Positions 17,937 through 25,991 of a stretch of 64,000 bases of DNA are shown here, piece after piece. Under the pieces are notes generated by a model. That model ran no database searches. It was given only the letters and a program-made list of their open reading frames with translations, and had not been told where the DNA came from. Position numbers and translations under genes: made by a program. Numbering within the stretch: position 1 is the first letter of the stretch; the number at the start of each line of letters is the position of its first letter. Origin of the DNA: Arthrobacter sp. ISL-5 (GTDB lineage: Bacteria; Actinomycetota; Actinomycetes; Actinomycetales; Micrococcaceae); the NCBI RefSeq assembly GCF_018613835.1, contig NZ_JAGGPM010000017.1, forward strand, positions 62,655 to 126,654, given 5' to 3'.

Positions 17937-18754
17937 ACACCCCCCTTGCCGTGCAGCGCACCGTCAAGGGGACTTCCCTGCGCTTGATTCCCGCGGCGAT
18001 GATGTCGCTGTCCGGCTTCATCCTGTTTGCGTTGCACCAACTTGTCCCCGGTTACGCTCTGCTGGCGGCTTCGCTGGTGGTCGCCGCGCTCGTTGACCGG
18101 GCGCTGTTCCGCGATCTCGTCCTCATCGCCGTCGGAATCTCAGTGATCAGCGCAGTTCCCATTACCACCGACGTCAGCACGGAACACATGCTCGTCATGG
18201 GTTCCGCCATGATCCTGGCCGTGGGCATTCCCTATGCGGTGTCGCGCTGGGTTACCAAGGAGCACGCCGTGGTCTTTCCGGTCATGACCGGGAACAAGTG
18301 GACGCGCGGAGAGAAGTGGTACCTGCCCGTTGTGTTGGTGCTCGGCTATGCCCTCCTGCCCGTATATATGATCCGGACAGGCGTCTATGCCAACTGGCCG
18401 GCGGTGCACGATCCCGACGGCATCGCGCGGCTCTTCGTGGGGACCAACGCACTGGGCATCTGGGACGAGCTGTTCTTTATTTGCGCATGCTTCGCGCTAC
18501 TGCGCCGTCACCTGCCCGACTGGCAGGCCAACCTCCTGCAGGCAGTCCTGTTTACATCTTTCCTGTGGGAGCTGGGATTCCGGGCCTGGGCGCCGCTGTT
18601 CATCTTCCCGTTCGCGCTGCTTCAGGCGCGCATCTTCACGATCACGAAGTCCCTCTCCTACATTGTGGCGGTCCACCTGCTCTTCGACTTCGTGCTGTTC
18701 CTTGTGCTGCTCCACGCCCACAACCGGGAATGGTTCGACATCTTCGTGTACTGA
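17933..18754 (+). CDS. CPBP/Abi-like membrane protein with altered active site
   Basis: A 273-residue protein with about eight hydrophobic helices. The C-terminal half looks like the CPBP (Rce1-like, Abi) intramembrane protease domain, but the motifs are changed: [14 protein letters not shown] in place of EExxxR, FALLQA where FxxxH is usual, and HLLFDF where HxxxN is usual. The first motif keeps one acidic pair and the second lacks its His, so protease activity is doubtful. GTG start overlaps the hydratase stop by 4 bp (GTGA), which places it at the end of the valine operon although a role there is not evident. Confidence 0.6.
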   Translation: MNTPLAVQRTVKGTSLRLIPAAMMSLSGFILFALHQLVPGYALLAASLVVAALVDRALFRDLVLIAVGISVISAVPITTDVSTEHMLVMGSAMILAVGIPYAVSRWVTKEHAVVFPVMTGNKWTRGEKWYLPVVLVLGYALLPVYMIRTGVYANWPAVHDPDGIARLFVGTNALGIWDELFFICACFALLRRHLPDWQANLLQAVLFTSFLWELGFRAWAPLFIFPFALLQARIFTITKSLSYIVAVHLLFDFVLFLVLLHAHNREWFDIFVY

Positions 18755-18887
18755 GGACAGGTGATCCGCCCGCCAGATTCCGTACGCTGTTCGCCGTCGG
18801 GATTTCACCCGCCGTTAATCGCGGTGCTCTAGCCTTGCACTTCAAGCATCTGTGCGAACCGGCAACTGTGCGGGAAGGGAAGCGATC

Positions 18888-19151
18888 GTGGCCAATATTG
18901 CTGCTGTACTGGGACGACTCACCCCGGATGAACTTGAGGAAATCCACGCCGCGGGGCCCCACGGCCACCTCACCCGCAGGATCGTTGAGGCGCTTGATCG
19001 CGCTGCAGGCGGGCCGGGGTCCGGGCGCGGCTACTACGTGCCGGCAGGAAGCGTCAGCGGGACCGGAAGTCCTCATCTGGTCCTGAGGAGCGACGTCGCG
19101 GCGTGGCTTTTCGGCGCGCCCGCCACGGCCGCCGCCGCAAATCCGGCCTGA
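18888..19151 (+). CDS. Small protein of unknown function
   Basis: An 87-residue soluble protein opening with ANIAAVLGRLTPDELEEIHAAG, a helical segment, then GPGSGRGYYVPAG and a C-terminal Ala-rich tail. I do not recognise a family. GTG at 18888 is chosen because aaggga stands eight bases upstream; an earlier GTG in the same frame lacks a site. It stands alone, convergent with the ArsR gene. Confidence 0.5.
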   Translation: MANIAAVLGRLTPDELEEIHAAGPHGHLTRRIVEALDRAAGGPGSGRGYYVPAGSVSGTGSPHLVLRSDVAAWLFGAPATAAAANPA

Positions 19152-19202
19152 CGGGCTGACCCCCTGACGCGGGGCACAGCCTGATGCGCTGGTCCGCAGC
19201 GG

Positions 19203-19613
19203 CTAGAGTGCCGCCGTATGACGGCTGCGGGCACCGGCGGCCACCAGTCCGGCGACTGACGGCACGCTGCCAGCCTGGATGCCGCTGGCCTGGGGAAAAC
19301 TGCTGGGCTGGAGGACGGAGCCAAGCAGTCCCCGCGCTGCGTCGAGAACTTCACTCACATCCGAGCACGAGAGCTCGTAGAACAGGCGGCCGTCCTTACG
19401 CGACGGGACGATCAGGCGCTGGCGCCGGAGGATGCCCAGGTGCTGGGAAAGGTTCGAGGCCTCAAGGCCCGTCCCGTCCCGCAGGCGGCTGACCGCCACG
19501 GGTCCGTCGACCAGCATCTCCAGAATGAGGATCCGTGCGGGGTGACCCATGGATTTGAACAGCTCGGCCTTCACCTCTGTCTGGATCACGCCTTCGGGCA
19601 TGTCATCCGTCAT
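19203..19613 (-). CDS. ArsR-family transcriptional regulator
   Basis: A 136-residue winged-helix regulator: KAELFKSMGHPARILILEML, then the recognition helix TGLEASNLSQHLGILRRQRLI and the wing RKDGRLFYELS. The usual metal-binding Cys pair (ELCVC type) is absent, since the corresponding segment reads SNLSQHL, so it may sense something other than arsenite or cadmium. The ATG at 19613 is chosen because ggaggaaa precedes it. A perfect inverted repeat 65 bp upstream is a likely autoregulatory site. No partner transporter is adjacent. Confidence 0.85.
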   Translation of the reverse strand: MTDDMPEGVIQTEVKAELFKSMGHPARILILEMLVDGPVAVSRLRDGTGLEASNLSQHLGILRRQRLIVPSRKDGRLFYELSCSDVSEVLDAARGLLGSVLQPSSFPQASGIQAGSVPSVAGLVAAGARSRHTAAL

Positions 19614-19677
19614 GGGATTTCCTCCGCTGCGTTCCTGATTCCGGCGCCGAAAATTCGCACCTAGCTCCAAGTATAGA

Positions 19678-19693
19678 GACAGAACGGTCTGTC
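19678..19693. promoter_or_regulatory. Inverted repeat upstream of the ArsR gene
   Basis: GACAGA-ACGG-TCTGTC is a perfect 6-bp inverted repeat with a 4-bp spacer, a usual shape for an ArsR dimer site. It lies in the 309-bp gap (19614-19922) between the divergent ArsR and DUF1508 genes. The rest of the gap holds an AT-rich stretch near 19793-19820 (tttcataaattcatc), probably promoter DNA for the rightward gene, and nothing coding. Confidence 0.5.
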
Positions 19694-19922
19694 CTCGGCT
19701 TCGTCCCAAGTTTGCTCGCCAATTATCTGTGTCGGGCGCCCGGGGCCCGGCCTTCGGCACGGACAAGCCTTGCCAAGAGACCCTCGGCTAGTTCACAATT
19801 TCATAAATTCATCAATTCGAACCCCAGATATCTGCGGGGTGACGGTGCGGAAAATTTTCAGCTGCCTCCGGTGACGACGGCGTCGACGGAGGCTGGGTGA
19901 TCCCTGGATCCAGGAGGACTTT

Positions 19923-20285
19923 ATGGCTGGCATGTTCGAACTATTCATCGACACAGACGCTTCTTTCAGATTTCAGCTCACTGCACCGGACGGGACCGTG
20001 ATGGCGGTTTCCCGGTCATTTCCCAGCAAGGCAGCCGCGGTGGAAGGCATCGCCGCCGTACGCGAATACGCCGGCATGGGCCATGTGCGGGAGCTGGCAG
20101 AAGCGCCCCCAGACCGCCGTGCGGCACATCAGCCCGCAGTGGCGCTGGGAGGAACGGTTGCGCTGCCAGGAACGGCCCGGCGGGGCCTGCCCGCGCGGCC
20201 CGAGCTGCGGCCTACCTGCAAGGAGTCCGTCCCTGCCCTTTCGCTCGCGGCCTCCTTCGTCCGATATCCCGCCGGTGCTCGTTGA
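19923..20285 (+). CDS. DUF1508 (YegP-like) protein with a long tail
   Basis: The first 60 residues form one DUF1508 unit: MFELFIDTDASFRFQLTAPDGTVMAVSRSFPSK followed by AAVEGIAAVREYA. Family proteins are small and of unclear role. The remaining 60 residues (Pro/Arg/Ala-rich) have no repeat of the domain and look low in conservation; they may be an extension read through from a shorter gene. ATG follows a very strong site, aggagg. The PAS-ANTAR gene begins 31 bp after its stop. Confidence 0.75.
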   Translation: MAGMFELFIDTDASFRFQLTAPDGTVMAVSRSFPSKAAAVEGIAAVREYAGMGHVRELAEAPPDRRAAHQPAVALGGTVALPGTARRGLPARPELRPTCKESVPALSLAASFVRYPAGAR

Positions 20286-20316
20286 TGAGCCGGCAGATGG
20301 CGCAGAAGATGCCCCG

Positions 20317-20991
20317 ATGAACATCCCGAAGACCGTCCGAACCTACTCGAGTGCCCTCGCTGCGGAGGACTGTGTTGCGGGCACGTTCCGCTACGATGCG
20401 GCCACCGGGCGGCTGGACTGGTCGGACGACCTCTACGCCCTTCACGGATACAGCCGCGGAGAGATCGTCCCGACGCTTGAACTGCTCTTTTCCCACAAAC
20501 ACCCGGACGACCGGGATCGCTGCCAGGACATTTTCGCCGCGGCCTGTGCCTCGGGAGGATACTTCTGCAGCTACCACCGCCTCATCGACGCCCGCCTGCG
20601 CGAACACCGCGTCCTGACGGCGGGGGAGGCGCTGGTGGAGGACGGAACCCTACGGGCCGTAGACGGGTTCATCGTTGACCTCACAAGTACCCTGCACTGG
20701 GAGACGGAGCGGGCGTCCCGGGAAGCCGTCGAAGGAGCCGTAGGCACGCGGAGCATCATAGAGCAGGCCAAGGGAATCCTGATGGGAGCCCTGCGCATCG
20801 GCTCCGACGCTGCATTCCACCTGCTGGCCACCTACAGCCAGCACACCAACATCAAAGTGGCGAGCACGGCCGCAGACCTCGTGCAGCTGGCCAACGATCC
20901 GAACCAGCACGCACTGCTCGACACATTCATCGAAGAGCTGCGCCGCCCGTCTGAAATCCAATCAGGAACGGATTCCGTTCCCGGCCGCTAG
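20317..20991 (+). CDS. PAS-ANTAR signalling protein
   Basis: This 224-residue protein has an N-terminal PAS domain (TFRYDAATGRLDWSDDLYALHGYSRGEI to FIVDLTSTLH, about residues 20-125) and a C-terminal ANTAR domain (IIEQAKGILMGALRIGSDAAFHLLATYSQHTNIKVASTAADLV, about 145-195). ANTAR domains bind paired RNA hairpins and prevent termination; the PAS part would supply a signal. The ATG at 20317 is chosen because the domain starts right after it; the ribosome site is weak and an upstream GTG at about 20275 in the same frame is possible. Target RNA is not known. Confidence 0.82.
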   Translation: MNIPKTVRTYSSALAAEDCVAGTFRYDAATGRLDWSDDLYALHGYSRGEIVPTLELLFSHKHPDDRDRCQDIFAAACASGGYFCSYHRLIDARLREHRVLTAGEALVEDGTLRAVDGFIVDLTSTLHWETERASREAVEGAVGTRSIIEQAKGILMGALRIGSDAAFHLLATYSQHTNIKVASTAADLVQLANDPNQHALLDTFIEELRRPSEIQSGTDSVPGR

Positions 20992-21035
20992 CTGTGCCCG
21001 GTCCAATGTAGCGGTTTCTGGTCGTCCGACCTCAC

Positions 21036-21063
21036 GTGCCGTGCGCCTCATCGCGCACGGCAC
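21036..21063 (+). terminator. Terminator after the PAS-ANTAR gene
   Basis: A perfect 11-bp stem (gtgccgtgcgc with its complement) and a 6-nt loop, 45 bp after the stop codon. Confidence 0.65.
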
Positions 21064-21131
21064 TCGTTCGTTCCCGCGGCGGAACCCGCAATCGGATTTT
21101 GCTGCATCCGCCCCTCGCGCGGTCGCTATTC

Positions 21132-21163
21132 AGTGATACTATCTAGTGGTAGTCAGCATCACT
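21132..21163. promoter_or_regulatory. Promoter/operator region of the PadR cassette
   Basis: AGTGAT at 21132 and ATCACT at 21158 form an inverted pair around gatactatctagtggtag, which itself has imperfect symmetry (ACTA versus TAGT) of the kind bound by PadR dimers. It lies 22-53 bp before the padR-type start and probably overlaps the promoter. Confidence 0.45.
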
Positions 21164-21184
21164 AAGTAGTTGAGGGAGGGTTCC

Positions 21185-21535
21185 ATGGGCAAGCAGATGA
21201 CCGAGATGCTCAAGGGCACGCTCGAGGGCATCGTCCTCGCGATCCTGGCCGTGCAGCCGGCATACGGCTACGAGATCACGGCGCGGCTGCGCGAGCAGGG
21301 CTTCTCCGACATCGTCGAGGGCACCGTCTATGCGCTGCTGGTCAGGATCGAGCAGCGCGGCCTCGTGGACGTGGCGAAGGTCCCGTCCGAGAAGGGGCCG
21401 CCGCGCAAGGTCTACACGCTGAACGCACTGGGCGGCGAGTACCTCGAAGAATTCTGGAGGACCTGGACCTTCCTCGTAGAACGGATCGGACAGCTCCACC
21501 ACCACATCGAACACCCGCAGGAAGAAGGAGAGTAA
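21185..21535 (+). CDS. PadR-family regulator
   Basis: A 116-residue PadR regulator: MLKGTLEGIVLAILAVQPAYGYEITARLREQGF, then DIVEGTVYALLVRIEQRGLV (recognition helix) and the wing PPRKVYTLNALG. ATG at 21185 is preferred over 21170 because gagggaggg precedes it. In such clusters PadR represses the ABC exporter genes downstream until a drug or other ligand binds. It is followed 2 bp after its stop by the DUF1048 gene. Confidence 0.9.
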   Translation: MGKQMTEMLKGTLEGIVLAILAVQPAYGYEITARLREQGFSDIVEGTVYALLVRIEQRGLVDVAKVPSEKGPPRKVYTLNALGGEYLEEFWRTWTFLVERIGQLHHHIEHPQEEGE

Positions 21536-21537
21536 CC

Positions 21538-21903
21538 ATGGCCGCAAGATGGATCGAGCAGATCACGGGCTCGTTCGACGACAAGAAGCGCTGGCGCCAG
21601 TACAAGGCCCGCAAGGAACAGCTCCCCGCGAGCTACCGAACCGCGATTGACGGACTCGAGCGCTACTTCATGTACGCCGGGTCGATCGTCAAGGGCGATG
21701 TGCTCATGCAGATGCTCGAGGACCTCGCGGACCTGATCGAGCGGGCCGCTGCCGACGGCACCCCGATCCGCGACATCGTCGGGGACGAGCCGGTGGAGTT
21801 CGCAGACACGTTCATCGAGAACTACTCGGACGGCCAGTGGATCAACAAGGAGCGCAAGCGCCTGACCGACGCCATCGATCAGGCCGCCGGCGACGATGCG
21901 TGA
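21538..21903 (+). CDS. DUF1048 protein of the PadR-ABC cassette
   Basis: A 121-residue helical protein with the DUF1048 pattern: ARWIEQITGSFDDKKRWRQYKARKEQLP, then YRTAIDGLERYFMY and a second conserved part VEFADTFIENYSDGQWINKERKRLTDAI. DUF1048 genes regularly stand between a padR gene and ABC genes; the biochemical role is not known. It is tightly coupled to its neighbours. Confidence 0.85.
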   Translation: MAARWIEQITGSFDDKKRWRQYKARKEQLPASYRTAIDGLERYFMYAGSIVKGDVLMQMLEDLADLIERAAADGTPIRDIVGDEPVEFADTFIENYSDGQWINKERKRLTDAIDQAAGDDA

Positions 21904-21928
21904 ACGCGCCGAGAACGGAGAACCGGAC

Positions 21929-22762
21929 ATGACCACCAACCAGGCCCTCGAACCCGCGATCCGGGTGCAGGGCATCGAGAAGTCGTTCAAGGACCTGCAC
22001 GTGCTGCGGGGCGTCGACTTCGACGTGAGGACGGGGAGCATCTTCGCGCTGCTCGGCTCGAACGGTGCGGGCAAGACCACGCTGGTGCGGATCCTGTCGA
22101 CGCTGCTGAAGGCCGACGCGGGCACCGCCACGGTCCACGGCTTCGACGTCGCCGCGAAGCCCGGCGACGTGCGCGAATCGATCAGCCTGACCGGCCAGTT
22201 CGCCGCGGTCGATGAAGTGCTCACCGGCCGGGAGAACCTCGTGCTGGTCGCCAAGTTGCGTCACCTGAAGAACCCCCGTGCGATCGCCGACGACCTACTC
22301 GCCCGCTTCTCGCTCACCGAAGCAGGGAACCGGAAGGCGTCGACGTACTCGGGCGGCATGCGACGCCGACTCGACATCGCGATGAGCCTGATCGGAAACC
22401 CGCCGATCATCTTTCTCGACGAACCGACGACGGGCCTCGACCCCCAGGCGCGCATCGAGGTGTGGCAGACCGTCAAGAAGCTCGCCGGTCAGGGCACGAC
22501 GGTGCTGCTCACGACGCAGTACCTCGACGAGGCCGAACAGCTCGCCGACCGCATCGCAATCCTGCACAAGGGCACGATCATCCAGAACGGGACCCTCGCC
22601 GAACTCAAGCGACTCCTCCCGCCCGCCAAGGTCGAATACGTCGAGAAGCAGCCCTCCCTCGAGGATGTCTTCCTCGCCCTCGTCGGCGACACCGACGAGA
22701 CAGACACCGCCGACGACGACCGCAGCTACGGCACGGTCCCGGCACGAAAGGAACCCCGATGA
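21929..22762 (+). CDS. ABC exporter ATP-binding protein, DrrA-like
   Basis: A 277-residue ATPase with Walker A GSNGAGKTT (43-51), signature YSGGMRRRLDIA, Walker B IIFLDEPTTGLD and the switch region TTVLLTTQYLDEA. Its C-terminal part (PSLEDVFLALVG) matches the daunorubicin-resistance DrrA group. It drives the permease encoded next, probably exporting a hydrophobic compound. The ATG at 21929 is chosen because cggag lies upstream; a start at 21896 overlapping the DUF1048 gene is possible. Confidence 0.9.
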   Translation: MTTNQALEPAIRVQGIEKSFKDLHVLRGVDFDVRTGSIFALLGSNGAGKTTLVRILSTLLKADAGTATVHGFDVAAKPGDVRESISLTGQFAAVDEVLTGRENLVLVAKLRHLKNPRAIADDLLARFSLTEAGNRKASTYSGGMRRRLDIAMSLIGNPPIIFLDEPTTGLDPQARIEVWQTVKKLAGQGTTVLLTTQYLDEAEQLADRIAILHKGTIIQNGTLAELKRLLPPAKVEYVEKQPSLEDVFLALVGDTDETDTADDDRSYGTVPARKEPR

Positions 22763-23523
22763 CCACCCACGTCCTCGGCGACACCGGCATCCTGACCAGC
22801 CGCTCGCTGCGCCACATCCTCCGCAGCCCCGACACGATCATCACCACCGCGGTCACCCCGATCGCGCTGATGCTGCTCTTCGTATACGTGTTCGGCGGCG
22901 CGATCAACACCGGATCCGACGAGTCATACATCAACTACATGCTCCCCGGCATCCTGCTCATCACCATCGCCTCCGGCATTGCCTACACTGCGTACCGGCT
23001 GTTCCTCGACCTGCAGGGCGGCATCTTCGAACGCTTCCAGTCCATGCCGATCGCGAGGTCGAGCGTACTCTGGGCGCACGTGCTCACCTCCCTGGCCGCG
23101 AACCTGGTCTCGGTCGGGATAGTCATCGGCGTCGCGCTGATCATGGGGTTCCGCACAGGAGCATCCGTGGCCGCCTGGCTCGCCGTCGCCGGCATCCTGA
23201 TCCTGTTCACTCTCGCGCTGACCTGGGTCGCCGTGATCGCCGGCCTCTCGGCGAAGACTGTCGACGGCGCGAGCGCGTTCAGCTACCCACTCATCTTCCT
23301 GCCGTTCATCAGCTCGGCGTTCGCGCCCACCGACTCGATGCCCGGCCCGGTCGCATGGTTCGCCGAGAACCAGCCCGTGACGTCCATCGTGAACACCATC
23401 CGGGCCCTGTTCGCCCAGCAACCCGTCGGCAGTGACGTCTGGATCGCCCTCGCCTGGCTCCTCGGCATTCTCGTCGTCGCCTACGCCTTCGCGATCGCCA
23501 TCTACCGTCGCAAGATCAGCTGA
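22759..23523 (+). CDS. ABC-2 type permease, DrrB-like
   Basis: A 254-residue membrane protein with six hydrophobic helices of the ABC-2 exporter class (LLFVYVFGGAI, YMLPGILLITIASG, the cytoplasmic loop GGIFERFQSMPIARSSVLWAHV, and FLPFISSAFAP). It overlaps the ATPase gene by 4 bp (ATGA) and closes the PadR cassette. The substrate cannot be told from the sequence. A bidirectional terminator follows. Confidence 0.9.
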   Translation: MTTHVLGDTGILTSRSLRHILRSPDTIITTAVTPIALMLLFVYVFGGAINTGSDESYINYMLPGILLITIASGIAYTAYRLFLDLQGGIFERFQSMPIARSSVLWAHVLTSLAANLVSVGIVIGVALIMGFRTGASVAAWLAVAGILILFTLALTWVAVIAGLSAKTVDGASAFSYPLIFLPFISSAFAPTDSMPGPVAWFAENQPVTSIVNTIRALFAQQPVGSDVWIALAWLLGILVVAYAFAIAIYRRKIS

Positions 23524-23561
23524 GGCCGGGCGCCGCTCGCGGCAGGGGCGCTCCGCGCCGA

Positions 23562-23604
23562 ACGACTCCGCCCGCTTCCCGCACGGGGAAGCGGGCGGCG
23601 TCGT
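23562..23604. terminator. Bidirectional terminator
   Basis: A 13-bp perfect stem (ccgcccgcttccc) with a 5-nt loop, extended by five more pairs after one mismatch, stands between the exporter gene and the convergent MarR gene. Confidence 0.8.
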
Positions 23605-23616
23605 TACTCGTTGTGG

Positions 23617-24123
23617 TCATTCGGAAAAGTCCCCGGCTCCCCGGCGGAAGTCGCCCAGGATGCGGATGAGCTGGTCAACGTCACGGTCCGCGAAGCCGGA
23701 CTGGCTGAAAACTTCGGTGTTGAGCACCGCCGTCGCGCTCTTCGCAAGGGTGCGCCCCTCCGCGGTGAGCTCGATCAGCGTGGTGCGCCCGTCGGTGGGG
23801 TGCTGCGACCGGACCACCAGCCCTGCCTTTTCAAGGCGGTCGACGGCGTTGGTCACCGAGGTGGGATGGACCTGGAGGAGGGCGCTCGCCTTGTTCATGG
23901 GCAGCGCGCCGCTCCGGGCGAAACTCAGCAGCGCCAGCAGCTCGTAACGGGCAAAGGTCAGGCCGAAGGGCTTCAGCGCTCCCTCGATCCGGGCCAGGAG
24001 GATCTGCTGCGTGCGCATGATGGCCGTGATGGCGGCCATCGGCGCGGCGACGTCCCCCCAGCCGTGGCGCTCCCAGTTGCGTTGTGCATCGGCAATGGGG
24101 TCGCGGGGCAGCGGCGCGTTCAT
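23617..24123 (-). CDS. MarR-family regulator
   Basis: A 168-residue MarR protein: FGLTFARYELLALLSFARSG, the recognition helix MNKASALLQVHPTSVTNAVDRLEKAGLV, and the wing PTDGRTTLIELTAEG. Its gene begins 3 bp after the acyl-CoA synthetase stop, so the two are one operon. Comparable MarR genes respond to aromatic or fatty acyl-CoA compounds, and it probably acts at 25926-25959 on both divergent units; the ligand is unknown. Confidence 0.88.
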   Translation of the reverse strand: MNAPLPRDPIADAQRNWERHGWGDVAAPMAAITAIMRTQQILLARIEGALKPFGLTFARYELLALLSFARSGALPMNKASALLQVHPTSVTNAVDRLEKAGLVVRSQHPTDGRTTLIELTAEGRTLAKSATAVLNTEVFSQSGFADRDVDQLIRILGDFRRGAGDFSE

Positions 24124-24126
24124 GGC

Positions 24127-25896
24127 TCAGCCCTGGCTTTTCAGGCCCGGGAAATCCGCTTCCGAATATTCCCTGCCGAGGCCAGCGTGAGTCGCAGCAC
24201 CGGACGCCGGAGTCCCGGACGTCCCATCGGCGCCGTGCCGGACCTCCTCGCTGTGCCGCAGCTCAACGCGCCGGATCTTCCCGGAAATGGTCTTCGGCAG
24301 TTCGGTGAATTCGATCCGGCGGATGCGCTTGAACGGCGCCAGGTGGTCGCGGCAGTAGCGCAGGATCTCCTCGGCCAGCTCGGGGCCGGGCTCATGGCCG
24401 GCCGCGAGGACCACGAACGCCTTGGGCACGGACAGCTTGAGCGGGTCAGGGGACGGGACCACGGCGGCCTCCGCCACGGCCGGATGCTCAATCAGTACGC
24501 TCTCCAGCTCGAACGGGGACAGCCGGTAGTCGGAGGACTTGAAGACGTCGTCGCCGCGGCCCACATACGTGATGATCCCGCGCTCGTCCCGACTGGCCAT
24601 GTCGCCCGTGTGATAGTAGCCGCCGCGGAAGGCGTCGGCCGTCTTGTCCGGATCGCCGTAGTAGGACTTCATCAGGCCCACGGGCCGCGGGTCCAGGCGC
24701 AGGCAGAGTTCGCCGTCGTCGGATTCCTCCCCGGTGGCAGGGTCCACCAGCACCACGTCGTACCCCGGGAGCGGCTGGCCCATGGCGCCGATCTTCGCCG
24801 GCTGGCCGGGCGTGTTGGCCACCTGCACGGTGGTCTCCGTCTGGCCGAAGCCGTCGCGGATGGTCTGGCCCCAGGCGCGCTGGACCTGCCCGATCACCTC
24901 GGCGTTGAGCGGCTCGCCGGCGGACACAACCTTGGTGGGCGGGTTCTTCAGGAGGCCGAGATCAGCCTGGATGAGCATCCGCCAGACGGTCGGCGGCGCG
25001 CAGAAGCTGGTGACCTTCTCACGGTCCATCTGTTCCATCAGGGCGCGGGCATCGAAGCGCTCGTAGTTGTAGACGAACACGCAGGCCTCCGCGATCCACG
25101 GGGTGAACACGTTGGACCAGGCGTGCTTGGCCCAGCCCGGGGATGCCACGTTGAGGTGCACATCGCCGGGCTCCAGGCCGATCCAGTACATCGTGGACAG
25201 GTGCCCCACCGGATAGGACGTGTGAGTGTGCTCCACGAGCTTGGCCTTGGACGTGGTGCCCGAGGTGAAATACAGCAGCAGCGTTTCGTCGGCCTTGGTC
25301 GGAGCATCCGGCGTGAAGTCCTCCGGGGCTGCCGCTGACTCCGTGTACCGGGCGGCACCGGGCGCCGCTTCCGCAGCGGAAGCTCCGCCGTCGCCGATTT
25401 CAATGAGCTTGTAATCTCCGGGAACCTCGGCAAACTTGCCGATGTTGGAACTTCCGACGGCGGCCCAGCCCGCTTCGCCGCGCTCCACGCGGTCCTGCAG
25501 GTCGGTAGGGCCCATGAGCGTGGTGGTGGGGATGAGCACGATGCCGAGCTTGATGCCTGCCAGCATGAGCTCCCACAGCTCCACCTGGTTGCCCAGCATG
25601 ATGATCATGCGGTCCCCGCGTTTGACTCCCTGGCCGCGGAGCCAGTTGGCCACCTGGTTTGAGCGCGCCGACAACTGGGCAAAGCTGCGGCGCGTCGCCG
25701 AGCCGTCCTGCTCGACGATCACCAGCGCCGGATTGCTCCCTGTGGCCGGATCGGCAGCAATGGCGTCGAACCAGTCGAGTGCGAAGTTGAACTCCGCCGG
25801 CCGCGGCCACTCGAAGGTGCTCCTCGCCTGGCCGTAGTCATGGCGCAGGGCGAGCAGTTGGTCGCGTGCTGCACGGAAGTCGTCGGTGACTGTCAT
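24127..25896 (-). CDS. AMP-forming acyl-CoA synthetase
   Basis: A 589-residue acyl-CoA synthetase of the ANL superfamily, resembling medium-chain and benzoate-type ligases. Motifs are LLYFTSGTTSKAKLVEHTH (ATP loop), GFGQTETT, and YRLSPFELESVLIEHPAVAEAAV, with the C-terminal catalytic Lys in ISGKIRR. It activates a carboxylic acid to its CoA ester. ATG at 25896 is chosen because aaaggtg precedes it; a start at 25923 has no site. A divergent acyl-CoA dehydrogenase suggests joint use. The acid substrate is not evident. Confidence 0.9.
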   Translation of the reverse strand: MTVTDDFRAARDQLLALRHDYGQARSTFEWPRPAEFNFALDWFDAIAADPATGSNPALVIVEQDGSATRRSFAQLSARSNQVANWLRGQGVKRGDRMIIMLGNQVELWELMLAGIKLGIVLIPTTTLMGPTDLQDRVERGEAGWAAVGSSNIGKFAEVPGDYKLIEIGDGGASAAEAAPGAARYTESAAAPEDFTPDAPTKADETLLLYFTSGTTSKAKLVEHTHTSYPVGHLSTMYWIGLEPGDVHLNVASPGWAKHAWSNVFTPWIAEACVFVYNYERFDARALMEQMDREKVTSFCAPPTVWRMLIQADLGLLKNPPTKVVSAGEPLNAEVIGQVQRAWGQTIRDGFGQTETTVQVANTPGQPAKIGAMGQPLPGYDVVLVDPATGEESDDGELCLRLDPRPVGLMKSYYGDPDKTADAFRGGYYHTGDMASRDERGIITYVGRGDDVFKSSDYRLSPFELESVLIEHPAVAEAAVVPSPDPLKLSVPKAFVVLAAGHEPGPELAEEILRYCRDHLAPFKRIRRIEFTELPKTISGKIRRVELRHSEEVRHGADGTSGTPASGAATHAGLGREYSEADFPGLKSQG

Positions 25897-25925
25897 GGGG
25901 CACCTTTCGCCTTTTGAATCCACAT

Positions 25926-25959
25926 CCTAGTGATCCACATCACTGTGCAATATACTAGG
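25926..25959. promoter_or_regulatory. MarR-type operator between divergent acyl-CoA genes
   Basis: AGTGAT-CCAC-ATCACT (25929-25944) is a perfect inverted repeat, and a wider pair CCTAGT (25926) and ACTAGG (25954) encloses it. The site lies 30-63 bp before both divergent starts, so one regulator could control both. Confidence 0.6.
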
Positions 25960-25991
25960 ACATCCAAGGGTTTGGAAGAGCGAAGGGACCT

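Noticed and set aside
20275..20316. A possible upstream GTG start for the PAS-ANTAR protein.
   Set aside because: There is no ribosome site ahead of it and the added residues overlap the end of the DUF1508 gene region; ATG 20317 was kept, with doubt noted.
23611..25338. A 575-codon open frame on the plus strand opposite the MarR and acyl-CoA synthetase genes.
   Set aside because: It spans two well-identified minus-strand genes and their junction; its translation has no domain.
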